From Tianweitania sediminis (GTDB lineage: Bacteria; Pseudomonadota; Alphaproteobacteria; Rhizobiales; Rhizobiaceae), in NCBI RefSeq assembly GCF_017813335.1, contig NZ_JAGIYY010000009.1, positions 1 to 64,000 on the forward strand: 64,000 nucleotides of DNA. Direction: 5' to 3'. The notes below the pieces were generated by a model. It searched no databases and was not told the origin of the DNA. It saw only the letters and a program-made list of their open reading frames with translations. Position numbers and translations under genes: made by a program. Each line of letters begins with the position of its first letter. Position 1 is the first letter of the stretch. Shown in pieces: positions 33,863 to 42,692 of this stretch.

Positions 33863-34663
33863 TCATTGCCCTTCCGCGCCCTTGTTGCGGTCGGCCATGT
33901 GCTTGAGCACGGCCGCCGCCAGAAGAACGAGAATGGACAAGAGCGTCAGCAGAACCGCAATGGCCGGGATGATGGGCGTGAGGTTCTGCTCGATATCGTC
34001 AAACATCATGCGCGGCAGCGTCTTGTCGCGAATGCCGGCAAGGAAAAAGGCGATCACCGGCTCGTCGAACGAGATGATAAAGGCAAACAAAGCGCCGGAA
34101 ATCACGTTCGGCAGGATGATCGGCAGGGTCACGAGCCGGAACGCGTTGAAGCGGCTGGCGCCGCAGCTCATGGCGGCATCTTCCAAGGCCGGGTCGACGC
34201 TGGTCAACGCGGCTGCCACCGTGAACACGGTAAATGGCATGGCAATCACCGAGTGCGCCAGAACATAGCCGAGCGTGGTGCCGGACAGGCCTGCGTTCTG
34301 GAAGAACAGGTACAAGGCCACCGCGAGCGCGATATGCGGCACGACGATGGGCCCGATCAGAAAAGCCTGGAACAGCGTGCCCATGGCATTTGCGCCTCGC
34401 ACGAGCGCGTAGGTGGCCATGGTTCCGACCACGGCGGTGGTGATCGCCGTCAGCACCGCGATTTTCACGCTGAACCAGGTCGAGGCCATCCAGCGCGAGT
34501 CGGTGAAGAAATCGCCAAACCAGCTTAGCGTCAGCCCCTGCGGGGGGAAGGTGAGGTAGGTGGTTTCGCTGAACGCCATCGGCAGGATCACGAGGATCGG
34601 CAGCAGAATGAAAACCAAGACGGCGTAGACGTAGGCATGCAGGAGAAGGGAGCGCGGGTTCAT
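33863..34663 (-). CDS. ABC transporter permease, PotC type
   Basis: A 266-residue inner-membrane permease from the ATG at 34663, which overlaps the stop of the upstream permease (ATGA); the longer frame to 34771 is rejected. Six helices are predicted, with VLVFILLPILVILPMAFSET as the first. FPPQGLTLSWFGDFFTDSRW is the PotC-type periplasmic block, and ALEDAAMSCGASRFNAFRLV near residue 165 is the EAA loop. It pairs with the PotB-type subunit. Confidence 0.94.
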   Translation of the reverse strand: MNPRSLLLHAYVYAVLVFILLPILVILPMAFSETTYLTFPPQGLTLSWFGDFFTDSRWMASTWFSVKIAVLTAITTAVVGTMATYALVRGANAMGTLFQAFLIGPIVVPHIALAVALYLFFQNAGLSGTTLGYVLAHSVIAMPFTVFTVAAALTSVDPALEDAAMSCGASRFNAFRLVTLPIILPNVISGALFAFIISFDEPVIAFFLAGIRDKTLPRMMFDDIEQNLTPIIPAIAVLLTLLSILVLLAAAVLKHMADRNKGAEGQ

Positions 34664-35529
34664 GCGCGTCCTCCCATCATGCGATCGAACTGGAAGACCT
34701 TGCTGAAGATTAGCGTGATCACCGTCACGATCAGCGTGAGAACACCCACCAAGGCTGCCGCGAATGGCCAATCAAGGTTTTCGCGCATCTGCTGGGAGAT
34801 CAGCGTGGCGATCATCATTTCCTGGGGTGACCCCAGGAGCGACGGCGTGATGAAATAGCCGAGGGCGGTCAGGAACACGAGAATGAAGCCGCCGATGATG
34901 CCCGGCATGGCAAGAGGCAGGGTCACTTCCCAGAAGGTGCGCAGCGGACCGGCTCCGCAGATGGCGGCGGCGCGATTGTAGGCCGGCGGGATGTTGCGCA
35001 ATGCGCCATAGATCGGCAGCACCATGAAGGGCATCAGCACGTGGGTCATGGCGACCACGACGGCTCCTTGCGTGTAAAGAAGGCGCAGGGGCTCCGAGGT
35101 GAGGCCGATTGCCTGCAGGAAGCCGTTCACCATGCCGTTGCGCTGAAGAAGGATGGCCCAAGCCGCCGTTCTCACCAGCACCGACGACCAGAACGGCAAA
35201 AGGATGCAGGCGGTGATCAGGACGGCTTTCGGGCCGCGGGAGTTTGCCATCAGCACGGCAACCGGCAGCGACAACACGAGCGACAAGATGCTGACCAGCA
35301 AAGCAATCCGGAACGTGCGCAGGAGGACGGTGGCGTAGATCGGATTGTCGAAAACGCGCTCGTAGTTTGCCAGTGTCGGCGTCGGCTCGAGGACGGAAAT
35401 GGAAAGCAGGTTGCCGAGCGGATAAAGAAAGGCCACGAACACCAGCAGGAAAAAGGGTCCCATCAGCAGCAGAATGGCGCCCTTGGACATCTGGCGCCCA
35501 TCCGCTTCGAAGAAGCCCGGCCCCTTCAT
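34660..35529 (-). CDS. ABC transporter permease, PotB type
   Basis: A 289-residue permease from ATG 35529. After a short polar start come LLLMGPFFLLVFVAFLYPLG (first helix), FRIALLVSILSLVLSLPVAV, LPFWSSVLVRTAAWAILLQR near residue 115, typical of PotB/PotH, and the EAA loop YNRAAAICGAGPLRTFWEVT near 190. Its start overlaps the ATPase stop and its stop overlaps the next permease start, so the operon is tightly coupled. Confidence 0.94.
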   Translation of the reverse strand: MKGPGFFEADGRQMSKGAILLLMGPFFLLVFVAFLYPLGNLLSISVLEPTPTLANYERVFDNPIYATVLLRTFRIALLVSILSLVLSLPVAVLMANSRGPKAVLITACILLPFWSSVLVRTAAWAILLQRNGMVNGFLQAIGLTSEPLRLLYTQGAVVVAMTHVLMPFMVLPIYGALRNIPPAYNRAAAICGAGPLRTFWEVTLPLAMPGIIGGFILVFLTALGYFITPSLLGSPQEMMIATLISQQMRENLDWPFAAALVGVLTLIVTVITLIFSKVFQFDRMMGGRA

Positions 35530-36635
35530 GCGGCATCTCCGGATGGATAAAGCAGGACTGCTTCGGGAGGCATCCGTATGCCAATTGTGTCGCCCGAGCG
35601 CACGTTCGCTTGGCCGGCGCTTGGCATTCGCAGCCGCACTTCGCTGCCGTCATCCAGATGCGTGATCAGCAGGCTGCCAGCGCCTGCGTAAACAACATCG
35701 CGCACAGTGGCTTTCCAGGTGCCCGCTTCGCCTGGAGCGGCCACGGAAAGGCGTTCCGGACGCACGGCCAGAACGGCAGCACCCGGGCGGATCGGCTCGA
35801 TCAGGGCTTCGGCTGGCAGGCGAATGTCCTGGTTGTTGGAGAAGGTGGCCTTCTCGCCGTCCCATGTCACCGGCAGGATGTTCATCTCGCCAATGAAGCC
35901 GGCGGCGAACAGGTTCGACGGGCGCTCGTAAAGCGAGCGGGCGGGCGAAACCTGCTGCAAGCGGCCGGCCTTCAGGATGGCGATGCGATCGGCCATCGTC
36001 AGCGCTTCGCCCTGATCATGCGTCACAAACACGACGGTGAAGCCGAGTTCGGCATGCAGCCGCTTGATCTCGATCTGCATTTCTTCGCGCAGGTTCTTGT
36101 CGAGCGCGGACAAGGGTTCGTCCATGAGGAGAACGCGCGGGTTGTAGACGATCGCCCTGGCCAGCGCGACGCGCTGCTGCTGGCCGCCCGACAGCTGTTT
36201 CGGCATGCGTTCCGCGTAGCCGGAAAGGCGTACCACCTCCAAAGCCTGCTCGGCCTGGCGCCTGCGTTCAGCCTTGCCGATCCCTCGCATCTTCAGGGGA
36301 AAGGCGACATTGTCGCCGACGCTTAGATGCGGAAACAGCGTGTAATGCTGAAACACCATGCCGATGTTGCGCTTGTTGGGCGGCAAGCCAGTGCAGTCCA
36401 CGCCGTCGATCAGGATCTGACCTGCGGTGGGCCGCTCGAAGCCTGCCACGCTCATCAGAACCGTTGATTTCCCCGAGCCACTCGGTCCCAGCAGGGCAAC
36501 AAACTCGCCGGCGTCGATGGTGAGCGACACATCATCCACCGCCACAACGCTGCCAAACCGCTTTCCCAGCCCCCGGATCTCGATCAGAGCACCCTTGCTG
36601 TGTGGGCTGGCGGCTTGAGGCATGTTTGGCTCCAT
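35526..36635 (-). CDS. ABC transporter ATP-binding protein, PotA type
   Basis: A 369-residue ATPase and first gene of the importer operon. Walker A is GPSGSGKSTVLMSVAGFE near residue 50, the Q-loop region GMVFQHYTLFPHLSVGDNVA near 90, the signature LSGGQQQRVALARAI near 146, and Walker B VLLMDEPLSALDKNLREEM near 168. A C-terminal TOBE domain (about 290-365) with AVLAVRPERLS and IGIRMPPEAVLLYP probably senses substrate or regulates assembly. The promoter region is shared with the divergent hydrolase and contains a GATATATC element. Confidence 0.95.
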   Translation of the reverse strand: MEPNMPQAASPHSKGALIEIRGLGKRFGSVVAVDDVSLTIDAGEFVALLGPSGSGKSTVLMSVAGFERPTAGQILIDGVDCTGLPPNKRNIGMVFQHYTLFPHLSVGDNVAFPLKMRGIGKAERRRQAEQALEVVRLSGYAERMPKQLSGGQQQRVALARAIVYNPRVLLMDEPLSALDKNLREEMQIEIKRLHAELGFTVVFVTHDQGEALTMADRIAILKAGRLQQVSPARSLYERPSNLFAAGFIGEMNILPVTWDGEKATFSNNQDIRLPAEALIEPIRPGAAVLAVRPERLSVAAPGEAGTWKATVRDVVYAGAGSLLITHLDDGSEVRLRMPSAGQANVRSGDTIGIRMPPEAVLLYPSGDAA

Positions 36636-36674
36636 GTCTTCAGTTCAAGCGAAAAGGATGAGCAGAGTTCACGC

Positions 36675-36687
36675 TACACGATATATC
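36675..36687. promoter_or_regulatory. Candidate GntR operator, copy 2 (TACACGATATATC)
   Basis: This element differs in one of 13 bases from that at 20351-20363 in front of the aminotransferase operon. It lies 40 bases upstream of the PotA-type gene and 184 bases upstream of the divergent dimethylformamidase-like gene. The shared sequence suggests that the GntR protein encoded at 19549-20265 also controls this importer and possibly the hydrolase. Confidence 0.5.
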
Positions 36688-36870
36688 CTTAACCTCAAGG
36701 ATTTTGATTACTGCCTGTGAGAGGCTGCACAACGTCTCCCCAGAACAGGTGTTTCGCCCGCACCTCGTCCCGAAGAATCCCGAAGTTCCTATCACTAACT
36801 CTGCGGTTGCTCTTGACACGTGCAGTGTCGCGGGATCCTTTTATGGCGAAAAGCGGAGCTGTCAGCGACC

Positions 36871-38538
36871 ATGGCCAACGACCCATTCAAGTTCCCGGAA
36901 GTCGGTCCACACGCTATCCTGCCCCGCACAGTGCGCAAGGGTTATGCCGACGAGCATTTTCTGTCGGACTACCGGTTCCAGTTTCCTCGGGAAGATCGCG
37001 AACTGGCGGAGGTGTTTGTTTACACCGACCGGATGTCCTTTGATCCCGGCGAGACGGTGGAATTCCGGGGTTCCACAACGGCTGATACATGGTCGATCCA
37101 GATCTACCGCGACGGGTCCAAACCCGAGATGGTGCATGAAAGCTTCGATCTGCCGGGCAGCTTCACCAAGACATCCGAAACGGCGTATTCAGACGGATGC
37201 GACTGGCCCGTCCTGCATCGTTGGGAGATCCCGCCGACCTTGCGCTCCGGCTTTTATCGCGTTGTGTCCACCTGCCAGCGCGCCAATGGCGAGCGTTTCG
37301 TGCAGCATCACTTCGTTGTTGTGCGCCCGACCGCAGAAACACACCGCGGCCGCATCCTGTTCATGCTCGCTACCGGCACCTGGACGGCCTACAACGATTG
37401 GGGCGGTGCCAACCATTATTTCGGCACCTGGGGTCCTAACAAGAACGAGGGTTCGCCCATCCTGAGCCTCAAGCGTCCGTGGACGCGCGGCATGCTTTGG
37501 CTGCCGAAGGGCGCGGCGCGCATCATGACGGCACCGCTACCCGACATGAACGACGCGCCCCGCTTTCCGTCCAAGGAGTGGGGCTATTCCGGCGGCTGGG
37601 GGCAATACTACGCGGCGGCCGGCTGGGCGCAGTTCGACCGTCATTTTGCGGTTTGGGCCGAACGGGAAGGCTACGACTTCGACATCATCACGCAAACGGA
37701 CCTGCATTATCGCCCCGAAATTCTCGATGATTACAGCTGCCTCGTAACTGTCGGGCATGACGAATACTGGTCCTACGACATGCGCAAAACGGTGGAAGGG
37801 TTTGTTGAGCGGGGCGGGGGCTTTTCGCGCTTCGGCGGCAACTTCCTTTGGCAGATCCGGCTGGAAGACAACGGCAGCGAGCAGCACTGCTGGAAGTTCA
37901 AGGCGCCCACAATGGACCCCGTGCGCGATGATCCGGAGCGCAAGCACCTTCTGACGGCATCCTGGGAAAGCGGCGGCGTCAACTGGCCGGGCGCTTCCAC
38001 CGTCGGTGTGAACGGATGCCATGGGATGTATGCGAGCTGGGGCGGGTTTGCGCCGCGCGGCTCTCGCGGCTTCACCGTGTACCGGCCCGAACATTGGGCC
38101 TTCAAGGGTACGGATCTGCGCTACGCCGACATCTTCGGTGCGGAAGCCGGCATCTTCGGATATGAGGTCGATGGCCTCGACTACACCTTCCGGCAGGGGC
38201 TGCCTTACCCGGTCGAAGCACCGGGCGTTCCTGCCGACATCGACATCCTGGCGATGAGCCCCGCCGTGCTGTTCGAATACGAGCACGAGGGCGAGGGCGT
38301 GCGCTATTACGTGCGCGACAGCGACCTCAACGGCCTTGCCGAACTGGCCGCGGATGATTTCCCGACCGCGCGGCGCAAGTTCCAATATGGCTCGGGCATG
38401 GTGGTGGGCATGAAGCGGGGGCGTGGCGAAGTGCTCACTGCCGGCTCCTGCGAATGGATAATGGGCCTGACGCGCAGCGATCCCTTCACGGAGCAGATCA
38501 CCCGCAACGCGCTTGACCGCTTTTCTGCCCCGCGTTGA
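36871..38538 (+). CDS. N,N-dimethylformamidase beta-subunit-like protein
   Basis: A 555-residue protein related to the large subunit of N,N-dimethylformamidase, an iron enzyme that hydrolyses small N-substituted formamides. ATG 36871 is preferred over an upstream in-frame ATG at 36820. After an Ig-like N-terminal region (FDPGETVEFRGSTTADTWSI) come RILFMLATGTWTAYNDWGGA near residue 170 and VTVGHDEYWSYDMRKTVEGF near 295. This glutamine-amidotransferase-like core with the HDEYWS motif is diagnostic of the family. The protein is shorter than the classical beta subunit and no small alpha-subunit gene is adjacent. It is divergent from the polyamine-type importer, whose substrate it may process. Confidence 0.82.
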   Translation: MANDPFKFPEVGPHAILPRTVRKGYADEHFLSDYRFQFPREDRELAEVFVYTDRMSFDPGETVEFRGSTTADTWSIQIYRDGSKPEMVHESFDLPGSFTKTSETAYSDGCDWPVLHRWEIPPTLRSGFYRVVSTCQRANGERFVQHHFVVVRPTAETHRGRILFMLATGTWTAYNDWGGANHYFGTWGPNKNEGSPILSLKRPWTRGMLWLPKGAARIMTAPLPDMNDAPRFPSKEWGYSGGWGQYYAAAGWAQFDRHFAVWAEREGYDFDIITQTDLHYRPEILDDYSCLVTVGHDEYWSYDMRKTVEGFVERGGGFSRFGGNFLWQIRLEDNGSEQHCWKFKAPTMDPVRDDPERKHLLTASWESGGVNWPGASTVGVNGCHGMYASWGGFAPRGSRGFTVYRPEHWAFKGTDLRYADIFGAEAGIFGYEVDGLDYTFRQGLPYPVEAPGVPADIDILAMSPAVLFEYEHEGEGVRYYVRDSDLNGLAELAADDFPTARRKFQYGSGMVVGMKRGRGEVLTAGSCEWIMGLTRSDPFTEQITRNALDRFSAPR

Positions 38539-38549
38539 CCAATGGGCGC

Positions 38550-39020
38550 TCAGCGAGCGCTGAGAAGATCTGCCAACACGGCAATGCTTGAAACCAGCGC
38601 CTGGCGTTCGGATGCCGGCAGCTCGGAAAAGCGGCGCGCGAAATCGTTGCCGAAGACATGCGGCGCGCTCGACATCATCTGCTGCCCTTTGGCGGTGAGC
38701 TTCGTGTACACGATGCGGCGGTCGGCGCCGGATCGATAGCGCTCGACGATGGCGCGCTGTTCCAGATTGTCGAGGACGGTCACCACCGTTGCGGAGCTTA
38801 GATCCGCATGGTCCGCCAGCGACTTGGTTGTGACCTCGCCCAGCTCCGCCACCGCCATCAAGATCACAAGCTGCGGACCCGTGAGCCCGTTCGTGCGCGC
38901 CAATGCGCGCGACTGCAGGTCGCTGGCGCGCGCGATGCGGCGGATCGACTTCAGCAGGTTCCGGGTTTCAGCGGGCGACATACCCGCTTCGGCGGGTAAA
39001 GAGAAAATTTCTGTATCCAT
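38550..39020 (-). CDS. MarR family transcriptional regulator
   Basis: A 156-residue regulator. The winged helix-turn-helix is TGPQLVILMAVAELGEVTTK, SLADHADLSSATVVTVLDNL and ERYRSGADRRIVYTKLTAKG, the last being the wing with the conserved D-R-R. It is divergent from the NAGGN genes with an 80-base gap, so it probably controls them, possibly linked to osmotic stress; homologous NAGGN clusters often carry such a regulator. It is convergent with the hydrolase gene; a CTCAGCG-AG-CGCTGAG repeat spans the junction (38549-38564). Confidence 0.92.
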   Translation of the reverse strand: MDTEIFSLPAEAGMSPAETRNLLKSIRRIARASDLQSRALARTNGLTGPQLVILMAVAELGEVTTKSLADHADLSSATVVTVLDNLEQRAIVERYRSGADRRIVYTKLTAKGQQMMSSAPHVFGNDFARRFSELPASERQALVSSIAVLADLLSAR

Positions 39021-39100
39021 CAGGGTTCAAATCATTTGATGTCTTACTATGTAGTCACTCACCGACTTTCAGCAACCGACAGCAAGGAATTGAACCGCCC

Positions 39101-40879
39101 ATGTGCGGCATATGTGGTGAGATACGATTCGACAGCGGCGCTCCGTCCGTTGCAGCCATTTCGAAGATGATGGAAACGCTGGCTCCGCGTGGGCCAGACG
39201 GTTCCGGCGTGGTTGTCCATGGCAATGCCGGTTTCGGACACCAGCGCCTGCGCATCATCGACCTTTCGGAAAAAGCGCAGCAGCCGATGGTGGATCCGCA
39301 GCTCGGACTGACCATCGCCTTCAACGGTTGCATCTACAATTACGAAGAGCTTCGCTCGGAGTTGGAAGGGAAGGGCTACACGTTTTTTTCCCACGGCGAC
39401 ACGGAGGTGATCCTCAAGGCCTGGCACTGCTGGGGCGAGCGCTGTGTGGAGCGATTCCACGGCATGTTCGCCTTTGTGATCCAGGAACGTGACAGCGGCC
39501 GCATCGCCATGGCGCGGGACCGCTTCGGCATCAAGCCACTTTACCTGGCGGAGAACGGCAAGACGCTTCGCTTTGCTTCCTCGCTGCCGGCCCTTGTGAA
39601 AGCCGGCGGGGTCGACACCAGCATCGATCGCGTGGCCCTGCACCACTACATGACGTTCCACGCGGTGGTGCCGCCGCCGCGCACGATCCTGAATGGCGTA
39701 CGCAAGCTGCCGCCGGCCACGCTGCGGGTGATCCATCCGGACGGTGAAACCGTGGATCGCCGCTACTGGGATCCACCGTACCAGCGCGATCCTGCCGATC
39801 GCGGGGTGTCGAGCGAGGAATGGCGGGACCGTGTCCTCCAAGCGCTGCGGCTCGCCGTGAAGCGGCGCATGGTGGCCGACGTGCCAGTGGGTGTCCTGCT
39901 GTCCGGCGGCGTCGATTCCAGCATGATCGTCGCGCTTCTGGCCGAGGCCGGCCAAACCGGGCTGATGAGCTTTTCCGTCGGCTTCGAGGAAGCCAATGGC
40001 GAGAAGGGCGACGAGTTCGTTTATTCCGACCTGATCGCGCGCGAGTTCGGCACGGACCACCACAAGATCTTTGTTCAGTCGGACCGTCTGATGGACGCGC
40101 TGCCCGGCACCTTTGCCGCCATGTCCGAACCGATGGTGTCCTACGACAATGTCGGCTTCTACCTTCTGTCGCAGGAGGTGTCCAAGCACATCAAGGTGGT
40201 GCAGTCGGGCCAAGGCGCGGACGAAGTGTTCGGCGGCTATCACTGGTATCCCCCGCTTGCCCGGTCAACCGACGTCGTCGGCGACTATGCTTCGGTGTTT
40301 TTCGACCGCTCCCATGAAGTCCTGAAGCGGCAGCTGGGTGCGGACTGGATCAACGGTGAAGACCACAGCCGAGCGCTGGTGGAAGCGGAACTCACCCGCG
40401 GCGGGGCAGAAACGCCCGTGGACCGCGCGCTTCGGCTCGACACCAACGTCATGCTGGTGGATGACCCCGTGAAGCGGGTCGACAACATGACCATGGCCTG
40501 GGGACTGGAAGCGCGCGTGCCATTCCTCGACCACGAGCTGGTGGAACTCGCGGCCCGCATTCCGCCTGAGGAAAAGCTCAAGGACGACGGCAAGGGCGTT
40601 CTCAAGGCGGCGGCGCGGCAGATCGTGCCGCACGAGGTGATCGACCGCAAGAAGGGCTATTTCCCCGTTCCGCAGCTGAAATATGTCGACGGCGCTTATC
40701 TCGACATGGTGCGAAACGCCCTGACCTCGGATGCCGCGCGCCAGCGCGGCCTGTTCCGGCAGGAATACCTGGACGACCTTTTTGCGCGACCAACCGAACA
40801 TATCACGCCGCTGCAGGGTTCGGAGCTTTGGCAGGTGGGGCTGCTTGAGATGTGGCTCCAAACCCATGCCATCGGTTGA
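39101..40879 (+). CDS. asnO: N-acetylglutaminylglutamine amidotransferase (asparagine synthetase family)
   Basis: A 592-residue enzyme of the NAGGN osmoprotectant route; it makes the terminal amide of N-acetylglutaminylglutamine amide. The ATG at 39101 places the nucleophile Cys2 (MCGICGEIRFDSG) at the mature start, so upstream frame is rejected. The glutaminase domain continues with RGPDGSGVVVHGNAGFGHQR and LTIAFNGCIYNYEELR. The synthetase domain has the ATP loop VPVGVLLSGGVDSSMIVALL near residue 265 and GQGADEVFGGYHWYPPL near 370. It is followed after 13 bases by the partner ligase, the typical order of the trio. Confidence 0.93.
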   Translation: MCGICGEIRFDSGAPSVAAISKMMETLAPRGPDGSGVVVHGNAGFGHQRLRIIDLSEKAQQPMVDPQLGLTIAFNGCIYNYEELRSELEGKGYTFFSHGDTEVILKAWHCWGERCVERFHGMFAFVIQERDSGRIAMARDRFGIKPLYLAENGKTLRFASSLPALVKAGGVDTSIDRVALHHYMTFHAVVPPPRTILNGVRKLPPATLRVIHPDGETVDRRYWDPPYQRDPADRGVSSEEWRDRVLQALRLAVKRRMVADVPVGVLLSGGVDSSMIVALLAEAGQTGLMSFSVGFEEANGEKGDEFVYSDLIAREFGTDHHKIFVQSDRLMDALPGTFAAMSEPMVSYDNVGFYLLSQEVSKHIKVVQSGQGADEVFGGYHWYPPLARSTDVVGDYASVFFDRSHEVLKRQLGADWINGEDHSRALVEAELTRGGAETPVDRALRLDTNVMLVDDPVKRVDNMTMAWGLEARVPFLDHELVELAARIPPEEKLKDDGKGVLKAAARQIVPHEVIDRKKGYFPVPQLKYVDGAYLDMVRNALTSDAARQRGLFRQEYLDDLFARPTEHITPLQGSELWQVGLLEMWLQTHAIG

Positions 40880-40892
40880 GGAGGCTTGAGCG

Positions 40893-42692
40893 ATGGCCAA
40901 GAGGAGCAGCGCCGGGCGCAGCGAACGGGCGCTCGACCATCGGCTGAAACGGCTGCGCGGTTATTCCATGAACCCCATGCCGGAGGGCTATCCGGAGCAG
41001 GGGCAGCCGTCGCGCGGCTCGGTGGTGCTGGATTGCGGCTGGGGGCGCCTGATCTTCGCGCAGACCTTTGGGTCCAACGAGGAAATCGTTGATGCGCTGC
41101 GGCAGGAACAGCCTGGGCAGCGCGACATCGCCTTTTATGTTCGCGACCCGCATGTGTTGTTGACGCTGGCGCCGCAGGAAACCTTTCTGGATCCCTCCCA
41201 CACCTATCGCCTCGACCTTCCGACCTATCGCGTCGGGCGCCGCCGGCCGAACGGCTTCTTTGTTCGCCGCCTCAGCTCGGAAGCGGATGCAAAGGCGGTG
41301 AACGCCATCTATGCGTCCCGCGGCATGGTGCCGGTGTCGCCCGACTTCTTCTGGGCCAATCGCGACAGCCGTTCGCTCACCTACCTCGTTGCGGAGGAAG
41401 AAGGCACTGGCGACATCATCGGCACGGTGACCGGCGTGGATCATGGAAAGCTGTTCGGAGATCCCGAGCAGGGTTCCTCGCTGTGGTGTTTGGCGGTGGA
41501 CACGCATTCGCGCCATCCGGGCATCGGCGAAATGCTTGTTCGCCGTTTGGCTGAACACATGCAGGCGCGCGGTGCGGCGCATCTCGACCTTTCGGTGCTG
41601 CATGACAACAGCGGCGCGATAGGGCTTTACGAGAAGCTCGGCTTCCGCCGCATCCATGCTTTCGCCGTGAAGCGCAAGAACCCGATCAACGAGAAGCTGT
41701 TTGCCGCGCCGTTAGCCGAGTACGACGCGCTCAACCCCTATGCCCGCATCATCGTGGACGAAGCGCGGCGGCGCGGCGTGCGCGCGGAAATCACCGACGC
41801 AGCTGCCGGGTTTTTCCGGTTGTCCTATGGTGGCCGCACCATTCATTGCCGCGAAAGCCTGTCGGAGCTGACCTCCGGCGTTGCAGTTTCAATCTGCGAC
41901 GACAAGGCCGTGACGCGGCGGATCATTTCTGCGGCCGGTCTCAAGGTGCCGGAGCAGATCCTTGCCGACGATGAGGAGGCCGTGGCGCGATTCCTCCAAA
42001 CGCAGGGATCCGTTGTGGTTAAACCAGCCCGCGGCGAACAGGGGCGGGGCGTGTCCGTTGGCTTGCGCACGATGGACGATGTGCAGCGCGCAGTGGCGGA
42101 AGCGCGGGAGATCAGCGAGCGCGTTCTCGTGGAAGACTGTTTCGAAGGGCAGGATTTGCGGCTGCTCGTGATCGACCACCATGTTGTTGCGGCCGCGATC
42201 CGTCGACCGCCTAGCGTGATCGGGGACGGTCAAAAGACCCTGCAAGCTCTGATCGAGCAGCAATCGGGCCGTCGCGCCGCTGCCACGGGCGGCGAAAGCA
42301 GGATCCCGATCGATGATGAAACGCGCCGCTGCCTTGCCGCAGCCGGCATGGACCTCGAAACCGTGCCTGCTGCTGGCCAGGAGGTGCTTGTTCGCAAGAC
42401 CGCCAACCTGCACACGGGCGGATCGATCCATGACGTGACGGACAGCGTTCACCCACAGCTTGTGGAAGCCGCCTGCCGCGCATCGCGCGCCATCAATATT
42501 CCCGTGACGGGCATCGACTTCATGGTGAAATCTCCGTCTGAGCCGGATTACGTTTTCATCGAAGCCAACGAACGTCCGGGACTTGCCAACCACGAGCCGC
42601 AGCCAACGGCCGAGCGCTTCGTGGATCTTTTGTTCCCGCAATCAAGGGCGCGGCAGTTCCCCAAGACTGTTGCCAGGACCGAAACAGCTTGA
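40893..42692 (+). CDS. ngg: N-acetylglutaminylglutamine synthetase (GNAT/ATP-grasp fusion)
   Basis: A 599-residue two-domain enzyme that acetylates and ligates glutamine to form N-acetylglutaminylglutamine. The N-terminal GNAT acetyltransferase domain has LWCLAVDTHSRHPGIGEMLV and RRLAEHMQARGAAHLDLSV around residues 200-240, then NSGAIGLYEKLGFRRIH. The C-terminal ATP-grasp domain, related to cyanophycin synthetase and glutathione ligases, has SVVVKPARGEQGRGVSVGL near 375, ERVLVEDCFEGQDLRLLVID near 415, and GIDFMVKSPSEPDYVFIEAN near 548. Its stop overlaps the TTG start of the peptidase gene. Confidence 0.93.
   Translation: MAKRSSAGRSERALDHRLKRLRGYSMNPMPEGYPEQGQPSRGSVVLDCGWGRLIFAQTFGSNEEIVDALRQEQPGQRDIAFYVRDPHVLLTLAPQETFLDPSHTYRLDLPTYRVGRRRPNGFFVRRLSSEADAKAVNAIYASRGMVPVSPDFFWANRDSRSLTYLVAEEEGTGDIIGTVTGVDHGKLFGDPEQGSSLWCLAVDTHSRHPGIGEMLVRRLAEHMQARGAAHLDLSVLHDNSGAIGLYEKLGFRRIHAFAVKRKNPINEKLFAAPLAEYDALNPYARIIVDEARRRGVRAEITDAAAGFFRLSYGGRTIHCRESLSELTSGVAVSICDDKAVTRRIISAAGLKVPEQILADDEEAVARFLQTQGSVVVKPARGEQGRGVSVGLRTMDDVQRAVAEAREISERVLVEDCFEGQDLRLLVIDHHVVAAAIRRPPSVIGDGQKTLQALIEQQSGRRAAATGGESRIPIDDETRRCLAAAGMDLETVPAAGQEVLVRKTANLHTGGSIHDVTDSVHPQLVEAACRASRAINIPVTGIDFMVKSPSEPDYVFIEANERPGLANHEPQPTAERFVDLLFPQSRARQFPKTVARTETA

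Noticed and set aside
38549-38564. CTCAGCG-AG-CGCTGAG as a terminator between convergent genes
   Set aside because: The loop is only two bases and there is no T run; it also lies within the MarR coding end, so it may be chance.
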